Part shown: positions 1 through 9,086 of the stretch, piece by piece
How positions within the stretch are numbered: the stretch's first letter is position 1
Layout of the letters: each line of letters starts with the position of its first letter
From: Nodularia sp034931045
GTDB lineage: Bacteria; Cyanobacteriota; Cyanobacteriia; Cyanobacteriales; Nostocaceae
DNA length: 64,000 nt
Direction of reading: 5' to 3'
Assembly: GCF_034931045.1 (NCBI RefSeq)
Contig: NZ_JAYGHH010000018.1
Span: 16,722 to 80,721, forward strand
Translations under genes and position numbers: made by a program
The notes under the pieces: generated by a model
Database searches by the model: none
What the model was told of the DNA's origin: nothing
What the model saw: only the letters and a program-made list of their open reading frames with translations

Positions 1-2
1 CG

Positions 3-467
3 CCGGAACCTGTCCCAGAAGCAATTCCGGAACCTGAACCGGAACCAACACCAGAAGCAATTCCGGAACCTGTTCCAGAACCAACGCCGATCATAAAATT
101 GACACCAGAAGAATCTTTGATTGCAGCTATTGAAAATCAAGTAGCCGAAATAAGCGATGGGCGTTCGCGTAGCGTGTCCGCAGGACTCAGCCCCGCCTTT
201 GGCGATCGCTTTGCCTCTGGTCTGATACAGTCAATACAAGCTAACTTCCGTACCAGTAATTTGACTGTCAAAATTAATGATGATTGGTACACTCTCCCCG
301 CATCTGAACAAAAGCAACTAGCGGCGGAAGTATTACAACGCGCTCAAGAACTTGATTTTACTCATTTAGAAATTCTCGACTCCCAAGATAAGCTGATAGC
401 CCGTAACCCAGTTGTTGGTAATGAGATGATTATTTTTCAACAGTACAGAAACCAAACATCAAATTAG
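3..467 (+). CDS. C-terminal part of a Pro/Glu-rich conserved protein (5' truncated by window edge)
   Basis: The frame is open back to the first base, so the gene begins upstream of the window. The visible part starts with a Pro-Glu linker of about 30 residues (repeating PEP, PEPT, PEAIPEPV units). A globular domain of about 120 residues follows, with the core DDWYTLPASEQKQLAAEVLQRA and the ending ARNPVVGNEM, a pattern I associate with C-terminal domains of several cyanobacterial proteins without a known function. A stretch reading GRSRSVSAG near residue 52 of the visible protein is encoded by a copy of a dispersed DNA repeat, probably an in-frame insertion. It ends 18 bases before the DUF389 gene and may share its transcript. 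Confidence 0.7.
   Translation, partial: PEPVPEAIPEPEPEPTPEAIPEPVPEPTPIIKLTPEESLIAAIENQVAEISDGRSRSVSAGLSPAFGDRFASGLIQSIQANFRTSNLTVKINDDWYTLPASEQKQLAAEVLQRAQELDFTHLEILDSQDKLIARNPVVGNEMIIFQQYRNQTSN
161..190 (+). repeat. Dispersed GTTCGCGTAGCG element, copy 1 (inside a gene)
   Basis: The core gttcgcgtagcg followed by tgtccgcagga matches copies near 7059 and 26288. Here it lies inside the coding frame and adds Arg/Ser-rich residues without breaking it. Confidence 0.6.
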
Positions 468-485
468 CACAATTAGGACTTTGAT

Positions 486-2249
486 ATGTTTAGAGACTGG
501 TTTGCCAACAACTTGGGAGTAGGTCAAGCTCGGAAAGAGCAAGTGTACCTAGAAATATGCAGTTCCCTTAGTCTTGATGATGCCAGCTATTGGATTCAAG
601 TTCTGTTTGCGGCTGGTATTGCTACCCTGGGACTAGTGCTAAATAGTCCCGCCGTCATTATTGGCGCGATGCTGATTTCTCCATTGATGGGGGGAATTTT
701 AGCCAATGGACTGGCGCTGGCTGCGGGTGATGTAATTTTAGCGATGCGCGCACTGCTGAATTTGTTATTGAGTTGTTTTGTGGCTATTTCCTTTGCTGTG
801 TTACTGGTGACATTACTGCCATTTAAGGAAATTACCAGTGAGATTTTAGCTAGAACTCGGCCGAATATTCTGGATTTAGTGATCGCCCTGTTTTCTGGTG
901 CTGTGGGGTCAGTGGCAATTTGTAAAGAACCCAGAGGCGTGGCGACTTCCATTCCTGGTGTGGCGATCGCAGTGGCTTTGATGCCACCATTATGTGTTGT
1001 GGGATATGGTATCGGTGTGGCTATTAGTCTCAATAGCGCTCAGGGAATACAGGTAGCTAGTGGTGGAGGTTTACTTTTTTTCACCAACTTGGTAGCAATT
1101 ACCTTTACTGCCATGCTGGTATTTCTGGGACTACATATTGATAATCATCTCGTCAGAGCAAGAGTTAGGGAATGGCGGCTCACACATCCTGAAAGTGTCT
1201 GGGTTCAAAGTTTATTGGAGAAACTACCCGCATATAGCAAATTACGGAAAATTGGCTCGCTGCCGGGGAGATTATTATTAATTTTTATTACTATTATCTC
1301 CATTATCTTCCCACTCAATCGCTCCCTCAGTCAACTGGGACGGGAAATTGCTCTCCAGCAACAGGATAATCGTAACCGGAGTTTGGCAACGGATGTCTGG
1401 CAGAAAAATTTTGCCACTTTTCCTGATGGTGAAGCACGTTCTTTCATTAGTAATATCTCAACATCAGAAAAAAATGAAAAGCTAACAATTCAACTTCAGG
1501 TGTTTACGAGTCAGCAATATTCATCAGATGAACAGAATATTTATATTCAACAGTTAGCCGCCCGTTTGGGAAGACCTCCAGAATTATTAGCCCTGAAACT
1601 GGTGGAAATTCCCACGGCTGCCAACGAACTTTTACGCCCAGTACCGAAAGAACAACCTCCCGAACCGGTTTTAACCATCGCTCAATTACAATCAACTTTT
1701 GTGCAAGAAGTTCAATCTGCTTTACGTGATTTGAAACTTCCCCCACCAGCCGAAATGATTAATTACGAGTTAATTACTAGCCCAGTTATACCTCTAAGTA
1801 TCCGGGTGGTTTATCTGAGTGAACGCGATATTGATGGAGATGCTCAAACTCTAGTGGCTGATAGCGTCAGAAATCGCTTAAATTACGAGTCTGCTGTAGT
1901 GAGTATGCAAAGAATAGCCAGCAATCTAGGCGCTATATCCTTTGAAAATGAGCAATCAGAACTTACGCCAGAAAATACTAAGTTATTAGACCGGGTTGGG
2001 CAAATTTTACAGCAACAGCCTAGTTTAAATCTGGAAATAATCGTCAATCAGGAAGCAGACGAATTAGCAGAAATTGTCCCAGCGCGAGCGCAAGCTATTA
2101 CAGAATATCTAGAATCACAGTGGCAAATTAGCAGTGATGAGCGCATCGACTGGCAAACAGGAACAGAGTCTCAACGTAGCGCCATACTTAAACTTACGGT
2201 AAAATCACGGAGAAATCCCCCAGTGCAAACTATACCCGAATTGCGCTAA
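486..2249 (+). CDS. DUF389 (TIGR00341-type) integral membrane protein
   Basis: Protein of 587 residues. The N-terminal third is a bundle of about six membrane helices with the family signatures SPAVIIGAMLISPLMG (about residues 53-68) and the MPPLC motif near residue 166, typical of DUF389 proteins. A further hydrophobic segment near residue 265 precedes a large soluble C-terminal part whose last 100 residues (FENEQSELTPENTKLL onward) resemble an OmpA-like peptidoglycan-associated fold. The biochemical role of DUF389 is unknown to me; this long form with an OmpA-like tail suggests a transporter or channel anchored toward the cell wall (inference). AGGA lies about 8 bases before the ATG. It is followed by the YihY gene with a short gap, so the two probably form an operon. 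Confidence 0.85.
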   Translation: MFRDWFANNLGVGQARKEQVYLEICSSLSLDDASYWIQVLFAAGIATLGLVLNSPAVIIGAMLISPLMGGILANGLALAAGDVILAMRALLNLLLSCFVAISFAVLLVTLLPFKEITSEILARTRPNILDLVIALFSGAVGSVAICKEPRGVATSIPGVAIAVALMPPLCVVGYGIGVAISLNSAQGIQVASGGGLLFFTNLVAITFTAMLVFLGLHIDNHLVRARVREWRLTHPESVWVQSLLEKLPAYSKLRKIGSLPGRLLLIFITIISIIFPLNRSLSQLGREIALQQQDNRNRSLATDVWQKNFATFPDGEARSFISNISTSEKNEKLTIQLQVFTSQQYSSDEQNIYIQQLAARLGRPPELLALKLVEIPTAANELLRPVPKEQPPEPVLTIAQLQSTFVQEVQSALRDLKLPPPAEMINYELITSPVIPLSIRVVYLSERDIDGDAQTLVADSVRNRLNYESAVVSMQRIASNLGAISFENEQSELTPENTKLLDRVGQILQQQPSLNLEIIVNQEADELAEIVPARAQAITEYLESQWQISSDERIDWQTGTESQRSAILKLTVKSRRNPPVQTIPELR

Positions 2250-2273
2250 TTGCAGACAGAGAGAAGATTTGTT

Positions 2274-3173
2274 ATGCCCAAGACTCGTTTTTTCAGTTTC
2301 TTTCGTCACATCAATGGGCGCACCCTGAAAAACACCTTTGCTAGAACAAGCGAAAGACGACTTTTAGGACTAGGCTCAGAAATTGCTTTCAATGCCATGT
2401 TATCGTTCTTTCCAGCAATTATCGCCCTGCTGACAGCTATCGGCTTATTTGAAGAATCCTTCCAAAATACCTTTAAACAACTGGCAGCTCAATTCAGTCA
2501 AGTCGCACCAGAAGAAGTACTGATCTTAGTTCGTGATTTTGCCAGTCAAGAAATTACCAACTCCAGAAATGGTGGTTTGTTTTCTGTCAGCTTTTTAATC
2601 GCTATTTGGACTGCTTCTGGGGCGATAAGTACGGCCATGGCTGCCTTCGATCAAATTCATCAAATTCCCTCTGAGCAAACGCGCCCTTTTTGGAAAGCCA
2701 AACTCATTTCACTAGGATTAACCATCGGGACTCTTTTACTATTTGTTTTGGCTTCTTTTCTTGTATTTATTAGCGACCTACTATTAGCAATGGCGGTAAA
2801 TGAAAGTAGTTCTCTGATTTTTTTACTGCATTTTTGGCAACTGTTACGCTGGCCTTTGGCTCTGGGTATTATTGCGATCGCTTTCAGCTTTGTCTATCGC
2901 TATGGCCCCAGCGTCTGGAATTCAGGGACACCAATGATGCCGGGTGCTATATCAGCAGCTGTGTTCTGGGCAATTCTGTCAGCCTTATTTCGGACTTATG
3001 TCGCGAATTTTGGTAACTATAACAAAGTTTATGGTGCTGTGGGTACGGTGATAGTTTTAATGCTATGGCTGTGGATGAGTGCGGCGGTGATGCTGATTGG
3101 CGACCAATTAAATGTAACTGTCGGTGAACAAATGCAGCTAAAATCAGCTAAAAACTTAATGGAAAAGCCATAA
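2274..3173 (+). CDS. YihY/BrkB (virulence factor BrkB) family inner-membrane protein
   Basis: Protein of 299 residues from the ATG at 2274. An in-frame TTG at 2250, directly abutting the upstream stop, is possible but lacks a ribosome site, whereas agagagaag precedes the ATG. The protein shows the family pattern: FNAMLSFFPAIIALL in the first helix, the IWTASGAISTAMAAFDQIHQI segment region, and a C-terminal block with YNKVYGAVG and LMLWLWMSAAVMLIGDQLN. About six membrane helices are expected. The family was once called ribonuclease BN, but that activity belongs to another protein; its function is unclear. Position directly after the DUF389 gene suggests co-transcription. Confidence 0.88.
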   Translation: MPKTRFFSFFRHINGRTLKNTFARTSERRLLGLGSEIAFNAMLSFFPAIIALLTAIGLFEESFQNTFKQLAAQFSQVAPEEVLILVRDFASQEITNSRNGGLFSVSFLIAIWTASGAISTAMAAFDQIHQIPSEQTRPFWKAKLISLGLTIGTLLLFVLASFLVFISDLLLAMAVNESSSLIFLLHFWQLLRWPLALGIIAIAFSFVYRYGPSVWNSGTPMMPGAISAAVFWAILSALFRTYVANFGNYNKVYGAVGTVIVLMLWLWMSAAVMLIGDQLNVTVGEQMQLKSAKNLMEKP

Positions 3174-3240
3174 GAAATTAAATACAGTAATACAGTAGTC
3201 AGGTATTTAACTATTTAACCTCAAATAAGCGATCGCCTTC

Positions 3241-3633
3241 ATGTCTAATTTTGATAGACGGGATGATTATATTGATTCCGCAGCTCAAGCACTCACATTG
3301 AAACGCCTGCGTCGGTTGAGTCTCATCCTCGATAAAGTGATAACTATTCCCGGAACACCAATTCACATTGGTTTAGACCCATTGATCGGATTTATCCCTA
3401 TTGGTGGCGATGTTTTGGGAATTATCCTTGCTAGTTACATTGTTATAGAAGCTGCCAAACTCGGTGTTCCTCAAGCTACTTTGAGAAAAATGGTCTTGAA
3501 TGTGATCATTGATGGCTTGGTAGGTGCTATCCCAGTAATCGGAGATTTATTTGATTTTGCCTGGACAGCAAATGAGTATAATATCAAACTATTAGAAGCA
3601 CATTTACAGTTCCCTCTCAGAAGGAAACCTTAA
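3241..3633 (+). CDS. DUF4112 domain-containing small membrane protein
   Basis: Protein of 130 residues with the DUF4112 pattern: RLRRLSLILDKVITIPGTP, then GLDPLIGFIPIGGDV (helix break with paired Gly/Pro), and a second related block DGLVGAIPVIGDLFDFAWTANEYN. The two internally similar hydrophobic segments suggest paired re-entrant or transmembrane helices. The family is common in bacteria and has no established function. It lies 67 bases after the YihY gene, so it could belong to the same membrane-protein operon. Confidence 0.85.
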   Translation: MSNFDRRDDYIDSAAQALTLKRLRRLSLILDKVITIPGTPIHIGLDPLIGFIPIGGDVLGIILASYIVIEAAKLGVPQATLRKMVLNVIIDGLVGAIPVIGDLFDFAWTANEYNIKLLEAHLQFPLRRKP

Positions 3634-3716
3634 ACCCTTAACTTATTTTGCCATTGTCTTAATAGCATTCTCGTGATAATAATTATAATGCTTTAAACGA
3701 GTTATAAAAAAAAGGA

Positions 3717-4652
3717 ATGAAAGATTGGTGGCAGGCTACTTTTCCTCAAGGAAGGCAAAGTCTAATAATTACTGATACACATGGATATCCTGTACAAATT
3801 GCTTATGGTGAAGTAGGTACAGGTAAACCCTTAGTTTTATTACATGGAATGGGTAGCTGGAGCTACAATTGGCGGCACAGTATCGCGCCATTATCGCAAT
3901 ATTTTCGGGTAATTTGTTTTGATGCCAAAGGATACGGTTTTTCGGAAAAACCTTGGTTGCGTAGAGAACAAAATGGACATCAACTTATTGAATTAGAACG
4001 GATTATTCAAGCATTATGTGATGAGCCTGCGGTGATTGTCGCCGAATCTTTAGGGGGGTTAGTAGCCCTAGCCCTAGCTCAACATCATCCTCAATTAATC
4101 GCACGTTTAATAGTCATAAATGTACCTGTTTTCACCGAACAATTACCTCATTGGGCAATGTGGATACTTGCTAAAATGCCATTAGAAATGTTACAAACCA
4201 TTGATTCTTTGCGTTTAGCATATCTATTTGCACCTCTAGTCAGGGAAATTATGGCCATAGAAAGGCGTAAGGTGCTGTTCGACCCATCAATTTTGACACC
4301 CGAAGATGTGTATTGGCTCACTTATCCATTTATTGAACTTCCTGGAACTATTGTCAAAGTTGCTGAAGAATTACAAATAGCAGCGCAGGAAATAGAAAAT
4401 TGGCAAACCAATAAACCTAATCTGCTCAGTGAAATTCAAAATAATCTGGGTACTATTAAGTGTCCCACATTAATTATGTGGGGAGATCAAGATAGTTGGT
4501 TCCCTACCAGTCATGGGGAAAAACTACATCAAAACATCCCCTTATCCCAGTTCAAAATTATAGATAACTGCTATCATGATGCCTCTGCTGGTTCATCTCA
4601 GGTCGTGAATGCAGCTGTTCTTAAGTTTTTGCAAGAGACGAATTTTTTATAA
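3717..4652 (+). CDS. Alpha/beta-fold hydrolase
   Basis: Protein of 311 residues with a complete alpha/beta-hydrolase signature: oxyanion-hole motif HGMGSW at 43-48, nucleophile elbow AESLGG with Ser111, acid in WGDQD (Asp259) and catalytic His287 in CYHDAS. The usual Gly before the nucleophile motif is replaced by Ala. No signal peptide is visible, so it is probably cytoplasmic. The substrate cannot be predicted; the family includes esterases, C-C bond hydrolases and haloperoxidase-like enzymes. AAAAGGA lies immediately before the ATG. Confidence 0.85.
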   Translation: MKDWWQATFPQGRQSLIITDTHGYPVQIAYGEVGTGKPLVLLHGMGSWSYNWRHSIAPLSQYFRVICFDAKGYGFSEKPWLRREQNGHQLIELERIIQALCDEPAVIVAESLGGLVALALAQHHPQLIARLIVINVPVFTEQLPHWAMWILAKMPLEMLQTIDSLRLAYLFAPLVREIMAIERRKVLFDPSILTPEDVYWLTYPFIELPGTIVKVAEELQIAAQEIENWQTNKPNLLSEIQNNLGTIKCPTLIMWGDQDSWFPTSHGEKLHQNIPLSQFKIIDNCYHDASAGSSQVVNAAVLKFLQETNFL

Positions 4653-4657
4653 AAAAA

Positions 4658-4699
4658 GAGTGAGAGGAGGCATACCAAGCGCCTCTAACCTCTCACTCA
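4658..4699 (-). terminator. Hairpin with T-run on the minus strand
   Basis: The arms gagtgagagg and cctctcactc pair perfectly over 10 bp, and inner aggc/gcct can extend the stem. Read on the minus strand the stem is followed by a run of T, as in an intrinsic terminator for leftward transcripts. It begins six bases past the hydrolase stop and may work in both directions. Confidence 0.6.
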
Positions 4700-5027
4700 G
4701 GAATTTGCCACTGTAGTGTTTCAGGAATATGTATAAGCGCTGCCCTTTATTTAGGGGGCTAATGTGTATATCAATGACAACGCTCATATACATTTAAAAT
4801 TCCTGGTGTGACAAATACCAAGTCTGATAACTTAAGTTGTGATCATTGAACAAGAGCAACTAATTATTGGGTATTTTGATTAACAAAATCATTGTTGTTT
4901 TTTGTCTTCTACAATTTAACTTAGTTAATCTAAATGTGGTTGCCATTTTGGCAGGTTTCTTTACTTAACATTTTCTTGTGCAGATGCGATAAGTGGCTTG
5001 CTCAATACCAACACTTTGCCAGCAAGA
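4700..5027. other. Intergenic stretch without a gene
   Basis: About 330 bases between convergent genes. I see no convincing reading frame, RNA gene or repeat after the hairpin at its left edge. Confidence 0.5.
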
Positions 5028-5708
5028 TTAATATTTCTGTAAAATGGTAGACAAAGAACTGTGTTTACGAATATCCATCAAGTCTGCCAAAGTTTCTTTT
5101 CTTTTATCCAGTGGATGCTGATGTTCTGGTGGTAGAACCGTCACCGGAGACTGTGATTTATTTCCCCTGGGAATAATCTGCTTTAGTGGTTGTAGTGGGA
5201 TAAAAACTGGCGGATTCTTTACAATCGCTGGTTCCCATGTTTGGCTACGGTTTGGCTTTAAAGGTTTTGAGGCGCGATAGCTGCGCTCTTTTGGAGATGT
5301 TTCGGCATCGTGTTTGATGGGTTGGCGGATTTGTGGATGCTGATTATGGGGACGGTTGACTAATTGGAAAATTATGTAGCAACCACTAGCACAACTGAGA
5401 GCGATCGCAGCTACTAGCCATAAAGGTGTAGGATTGCTATGCTCAGAGGATATTGTGATTGGTTTTTCCACCACAGCCGGGATTTCTTCTATTAGTTCTA
5501 TATTGTCTGCACTACCAGCGTAACCCAAGCTGTACAAAGCTAAAGCAGCAGTTCCTAGCAGCATTGTTAATAATCCCGTTAACAATAACCCTGGACGATG
5601 TGTCAGCAGATAGATCAAAATATTTGAGCTACGGATTAATCCCGATTTACGATTTGTCTGCCTTCTGACTTGATTTGGCCGATCTTGTAAACTCTGAGTA
5701 TGTTCCAT
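5028..5708 (-). CDS. Conserved cyanobacterial two-helix membrane protein, function unknown
   Basis: Protein of 226 residues. A basic N-terminus of about 35 residues is followed by a hydrophobic helix (GLLLTGLLTMLLGTAALALY), a short Glu-rich loop, a second helix (PLWLVAAIALSCASGCYIIF), and a long basic, Pro-rich cytoplasmic-type tail ending in a predicted helix. I recognise no domain. It lies downstream of ddl on the same strand with a 166-base gap, so it could be linked to cell-wall synthesis, but that is only positional inference. Confidence 0.6.
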   Translation of the reverse strand: MEHTQSLQDRPNQVRRQTNRKSGLIRSSNILIYLLTHRPGLLLTGLLTMLLGTAALALYSLGYAGSADNIELIEEIPAVVEKPITISSEHSNPTPLWLVAAIALSCASGCYIIFQLVNRPHNQHPQIRQPIKHDAETSPKERSYRASKPLKPNRSQTWEPAIVKNPPVFIPLQPLKQIIPRGNKSQSPVTVLPPEHQHPLDKRKETLADLMDIRKHSSLSTILQKY

Positions 5709-5874
5709 GATTACTTTCAGATTGATCCCCTCTAGCTAATGATTGTACTGGAGGAGTCAGTCATCAGGTATCCGTAGCTTGATGGGGAAATTCAGTAGCT
5801 TTTTTTTGGAAATATATGCTACTAAATCCCAAATTTTTGACTAATTTAGCGATTTTAGTGAATTTTGAGTTTGG

Positions 5875-6942
5875 TTATGACTTCGATTCAGCACCAGAAT
5901 ATCTTTCTAGTGCTAGTTGAATTAACCGATCTACTAAGTCTGGAAAGGGTATACCACTATCAGCCCAGAGTTGGGGATACATACTGGTAGCAGTAAAGCC
6001 TGGGAAGGTGTTGATTTCGTTAATCAATATTTCCCCGGTAGCTTCTACAAAGAAAAAATCTACTCTTGCCAACCCTGCTGCATCAACTGCTGCAAAGGCT
6101 TGTAATGCCATATCTTGGATTTGGCGGCTGACTGCATCTGGGAGGGGTGCAGGAATCAGTAAATCTGCTTGACCTGCTGTATATTTAGTTTCATAATCAT
6201 AGAAGTCACTGTTAAAGGTAATCTCTCCAACGGTAGAGGCTTTAGTTTGATCATTACCTAATACGGCACATTCCACTTCCCTCGCCACTACTCCTGCTTC
6301 GACAATGATCCGTCTGTCATAAGTAGCAGCATTATCTAAGGCCGCTTCTAACTCTTGGCGCGATCGCACTTTGGCAATACCCACTGATGAACCTAAATTA
6401 GCAGGTTTGACAAAACAGGGATAGTCCAAAGCAGCTTCAATTTCATCGCATAATTTGGGAAATACACAAGGATTTGACCAAACTTGCGCTCTGGTTAAGG
6501 CTTTATATTTCACTTGGGGTAATCCGGCTTGCTCAAAGGCCATTTTCATGGCAATCTTATCCATACCCAAAGCTGAACCTAACACCCCGGAACCTACAAA
6601 GGGGACTTGCATTAATGTCAGTAATCCCTGAATTGTGCCGTCTTCACCGTTGGGGCCATGCAGAATGGGAAACCACACATCCACTTGGGTGACTAGATCA
6701 GGTAATTGACATGGGTTGAGGTTTTTGTTTTCTATATGCGGAATACCAGACTCTAGAACCTGCTGGGGTATTTCTCCCGCTAACCAGCAGCCATTTTTCT
6801 GGATATAAAAAGGCAGGATTTCGTACTTATTAGCATTTTGTTCTGCACTTAAGGCTTTAGCGATCGCTCTTGCTGAACTAATTGAAACTTCATGTTCCCC
6901 GGAACGACCCCCAAACAGCAGTCCCACCCGCAGTTTAGTCAT
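5875..6942 (-). CDS. ddl: D-alanine--D-alanine ligase
   Basis: ATP-grasp enzyme of 355 residues that joins two D-alanines for the peptidoglycan stem peptide in the cytoplasm. Visible signatures: GLLFGGRSGEHEVS at the N-terminus (first D-Ala site), HGPNGEDGTIQG, FVKPANLGSSVGI (ATP-binding Lys and flexible Ser-rich loop), RVDFFF, and EINTFPGFT (metal-binding Glu/Asn and C-terminal signature). The length fits the longer form of the family. The start ATG is followed directly by the conserved strand, so it is secure. It is transcribed leftward together with, or just ahead of, the small membrane protein. Confidence 0.95.
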   Translation of the reverse strand: MTKLRVGLLFGGRSGEHEVSISSARAIAKALSAEQNANKYEILPFYIQKNGCWLAGEIPQQVLESGIPHIENKNLNPCQLPDLVTQVDVWFPILHGPNGEDGTIQGLLTLMQVPFVGSGVLGSALGMDKIAMKMAFEQAGLPQVKYKALTRAQVWSNPCVFPKLCDEIEAALDYPCFVKPANLGSSVGIAKVRSRQELEAALDNAATYDRRIIVEAGVVAREVECAVLGNDQTKASTVGEITFNSDFYDYETKYTAGQADLLIPAPLPDAVSRQIQDMALQAFAAVDAAGLARVDFFFVEATGEILINEINTFPGFTATSMYPQLWADSGIPFPDLVDRLIQLALERYSGAESKS

Positions 6943-7058
6943 TTTTAGTACCTTTTTCTTTTCTCTGGCTGATAGCGTATCATAACCTGCCCTGGTTACT
7001 ATATTTTTTTGTGATGACTAGAAATTTAGTTTGGGTGTTGGGTAGTTTTATATGAAGA

Positions 7059-7105
7059 ACGTTCGCGTAGCGCATACCGCAGAGGCGCAGAGGACTCAGA
7101 GGAAG
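7059..7105 (+). repeat. Composite dispersed repeat (GTTCGCGTAGCG plus CAGAGG-rich segment)
   Basis: The segment cgttcgcgtagcg is followed by ataccgcagaggcgcagagg. The second part matches, in reverse complement with two mismatches over 30 bases, the stretch at 61551-61580 inside the ROK kinase gene. The first part matches copies near 161 and 26288. It sits in the spacer between two leftward genes. Confidence 0.6.
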
Positions 7106-7154
7106 AGGGAAGAGGGAGTTGGATGTTTTTTTATTTGGAAGTGTCTATGCTTAG

Positions 7155-8870
7155 TTATTTTAATTTAAATTCATCAAATTTTACTACGTCTGAATCGGGT
7201 TGACTGGTATCAAAATAATAGCTGGTTACTATTCCTTTGCCTGTGTCAAAGATGCTAAAAACTGTGATGTCGTTACTCGCTATGTAAGGAAGCGGTTGAT
7301 TATCTTCTCCTAATAAGGGTGCAATTGTCGGGATGACTGGTTCCAACCCATAAGGATCACCCAGTGCAGTATAATCTTCTTGATATCCAATTGGTATTTC
7401 TCGTTTTTTGTTCCCCCAAGCCGCACCGTAGGAGTTACCGACATTTGATGTTTCGAGAAAGTGCATTCCACTAGGACTAACAAAGCGGTTCCATAAATGG
7501 GAATGTCCATATAATACGAATTGCACCTCAGCCGCTTCTAGTAAAGGCAAAACATCACGATTAATGTAATCTGCATCTTTGGGGTATTCGTAACGAACTG
7601 CGCTGATTTTACCGTTTTGCTCACGTTCAATTATCTGCACTGGATTTGTATAAGCAGGAACGATATTATCACCTAATGTATGAGGTGGATGATGGAACAT
7701 CACAATTTTGTATTTGGCTTGTTGAAATTCTGGACTTTTAAGTTCTGCTTCTAACCAATTATATTGCTGACTACCTTGAGTAATTGGCTCAAAAATTAAT
7801 TGCCCATAACCCCAATTTTCTGGATTATCTAAATCCTGGAATGCTTCTTTATATCTACCTTTATATGCTGTATTTAAGTTAGGAGTCCGCCACGTATTGG
7901 TAATGTAAAGTACCACCAAACGCACATCACCAAAGCTAACTGCATAATACTTTTTTCCACCTGTTTTACTTTGAGGTAGGCTGAAAATCTCTTCATAAGT
8001 ATAAGTATTAAAAGAATTATCTATCAAAGATTTCCCACTATATAATCTTTGAGCAACGTCACGGGGAATAGGATCATTAAATTCATTATTTAAACTATCT
8101 GTTCTCTCAAACCGCCCCATCACCTCATGATTACCAATAGCTGTAAACATGGGGGCGTGTTGAATGATTTCACCCCCTGTATAGGTTGTTTTCACGCCAT
8201 TGTGTGTCATTTCATAGTGAGCATGACCTTGTAAAGCGGGAAATAATGCACCACCCCGACTATCATCAAACCATTCTGAGGCGCGATCGCTCACATTAAT
8301 TAAATCACCAGCGAACCACACCCCATCAACCTGTCCCACCGTTTCCACCACCTTTTGCAGATTTGCGGCTGTCATCGGTTTTAACTGATGGTCTGAAGTC
8401 AGGAGAATCTTCAATACTTGTCCTGGTTCTGGAGTCGGTGCGAGGGTAAAAACATCACTGCTAACACTTGCGCCACCTTCGCGCACACTCATCACACGAT
8501 AGGGAATACGCACCCCAGGCGTTAACCCAGTCACCTCGGCTTCGTGTCGCCAAATGTCACGTTTTACAGGTTGATTTATAGTTTTATTTGCTACTTTTGA
8601 TTGTTGGTCTTCTCTGGTGCGGCTGAGTTTAGTAGTTCTAGCAAAGCTTGATTTATCCAGATTTTCCCCGTAGGTAACTACGTGTTTATCACCAGGAAAC
8701 TCTGTAAACCAAACTACTTGCACAGAGTTAGCGGTTGGTAGTTGTAAAAATGGGTCTGTCAGCAGATGCGGTGCTGATATCATAGTTGTTTGCCCATAAG
8801 AACGCACATTTACCAGGGTAAGGCATAGAACAAAGAAAATTATAAACGTTAATAGTTTGGTTTTTGCCAT
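7155..8870 (-). CDS. Secreted metallophosphoesterase with N-terminal fibronectin-like (purple acid phosphatase type) domain
   Basis: Protein of 571 residues from the ATG at 8870. The open frame extends further upstream only through an assembly gap, and the ATG is followed at once by a signal peptide (Lys-rich start, FIIFFVLCLTLV core). Residues about 35-145 resemble the Fn3-like domain of purple acid phosphatases. The calcineurin-like domain carries the metal ligands in order: SDHQ (Asp160), AGDL (Asp189), IGNHE (Asn247, His248), MFHHPP, and YGHSH near the C-terminus. Such enzymes release phosphate from organic esters outside the cytoplasmic membrane. The substrate and possible phosphate regulation are not visible from the sequence. 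Confidence 0.85.
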   Translation of the reverse strand: MAKTKLLTFIIFFVLCLTLVNVRSYGQTTMISAPHLLTDPFLQLPTANSVQVVWFTEFPGDKHVVTYGENLDKSSFARTTKLSRTREDQQSKVANKTINQPVKRDIWRHEAEVTGLTPGVRIPYRVMSVREGGASVSSDVFTLAPTPEPGQVLKILLTSDHQLKPMTAANLQKVVETVGQVDGVWFAGDLINVSDRASEWFDDSRGGALFPALQGHAHYEMTHNGVKTTYTGGEIIQHAPMFTAIGNHEVMGRFERTDSLNNEFNDPIPRDVAQRLYSGKSLIDNSFNTYTYEEIFSLPQSKTGGKKYYAVSFGDVRLVVLYITNTWRTPNLNTAYKGRYKEAFQDLDNPENWGYGQLIFEPITQGSQQYNWLEAELKSPEFQQAKYKIVMFHHPPHTLGDNIVPAYTNPVQIIEREQNGKISAVRYEYPKDADYINRDVLPLLEAAEVQFVLYGHSHLWNRFVSPSGMHFLETSNVGNSYGAAWGNKKREIPIGYQEDYTALGDPYGLEPVIPTIAPLLGEDNQPLPYIASNDITVFSIFDTGKGIVTSYYFDTSQPDSDVVKFDEFKLK

Positions 8871-8899
8871 AATGACCCGGAGAGTTACAGGCTTTTGCA

Positions 8900-8924
8900 N
8901 NNNNNNNNNNNNNNNNNNNNNNNN
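8900..8924. other. Assembly gap (25 N)
   Basis: Undetermined bases in the upstream region of the phosphatase gene. Its promoter may be partly hidden here. Confidence 0.99.
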
Positions 8925-9086
8925 ATACATGGGCAAGTTTAAAGGGTGGTTAAGGCGATCGCTCAAATTTATAGGTGTGTTCTCGTGTGATCTCGGCTCA
9001 ATCTTAAGAAAAAATATAGGTATTAAATAGAACTTACAATTAACGTATAATTCTGGTTGGTAAATATAATTTATAAAACGCTGAAT

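Noticed and set aside
8871..8966. Upstream extension of the phosphatase gene through the N run
   Set aside because: The extension would place 32 residues, nine of them unknown, before a clear signal peptide; the ATG at 8870 is better.
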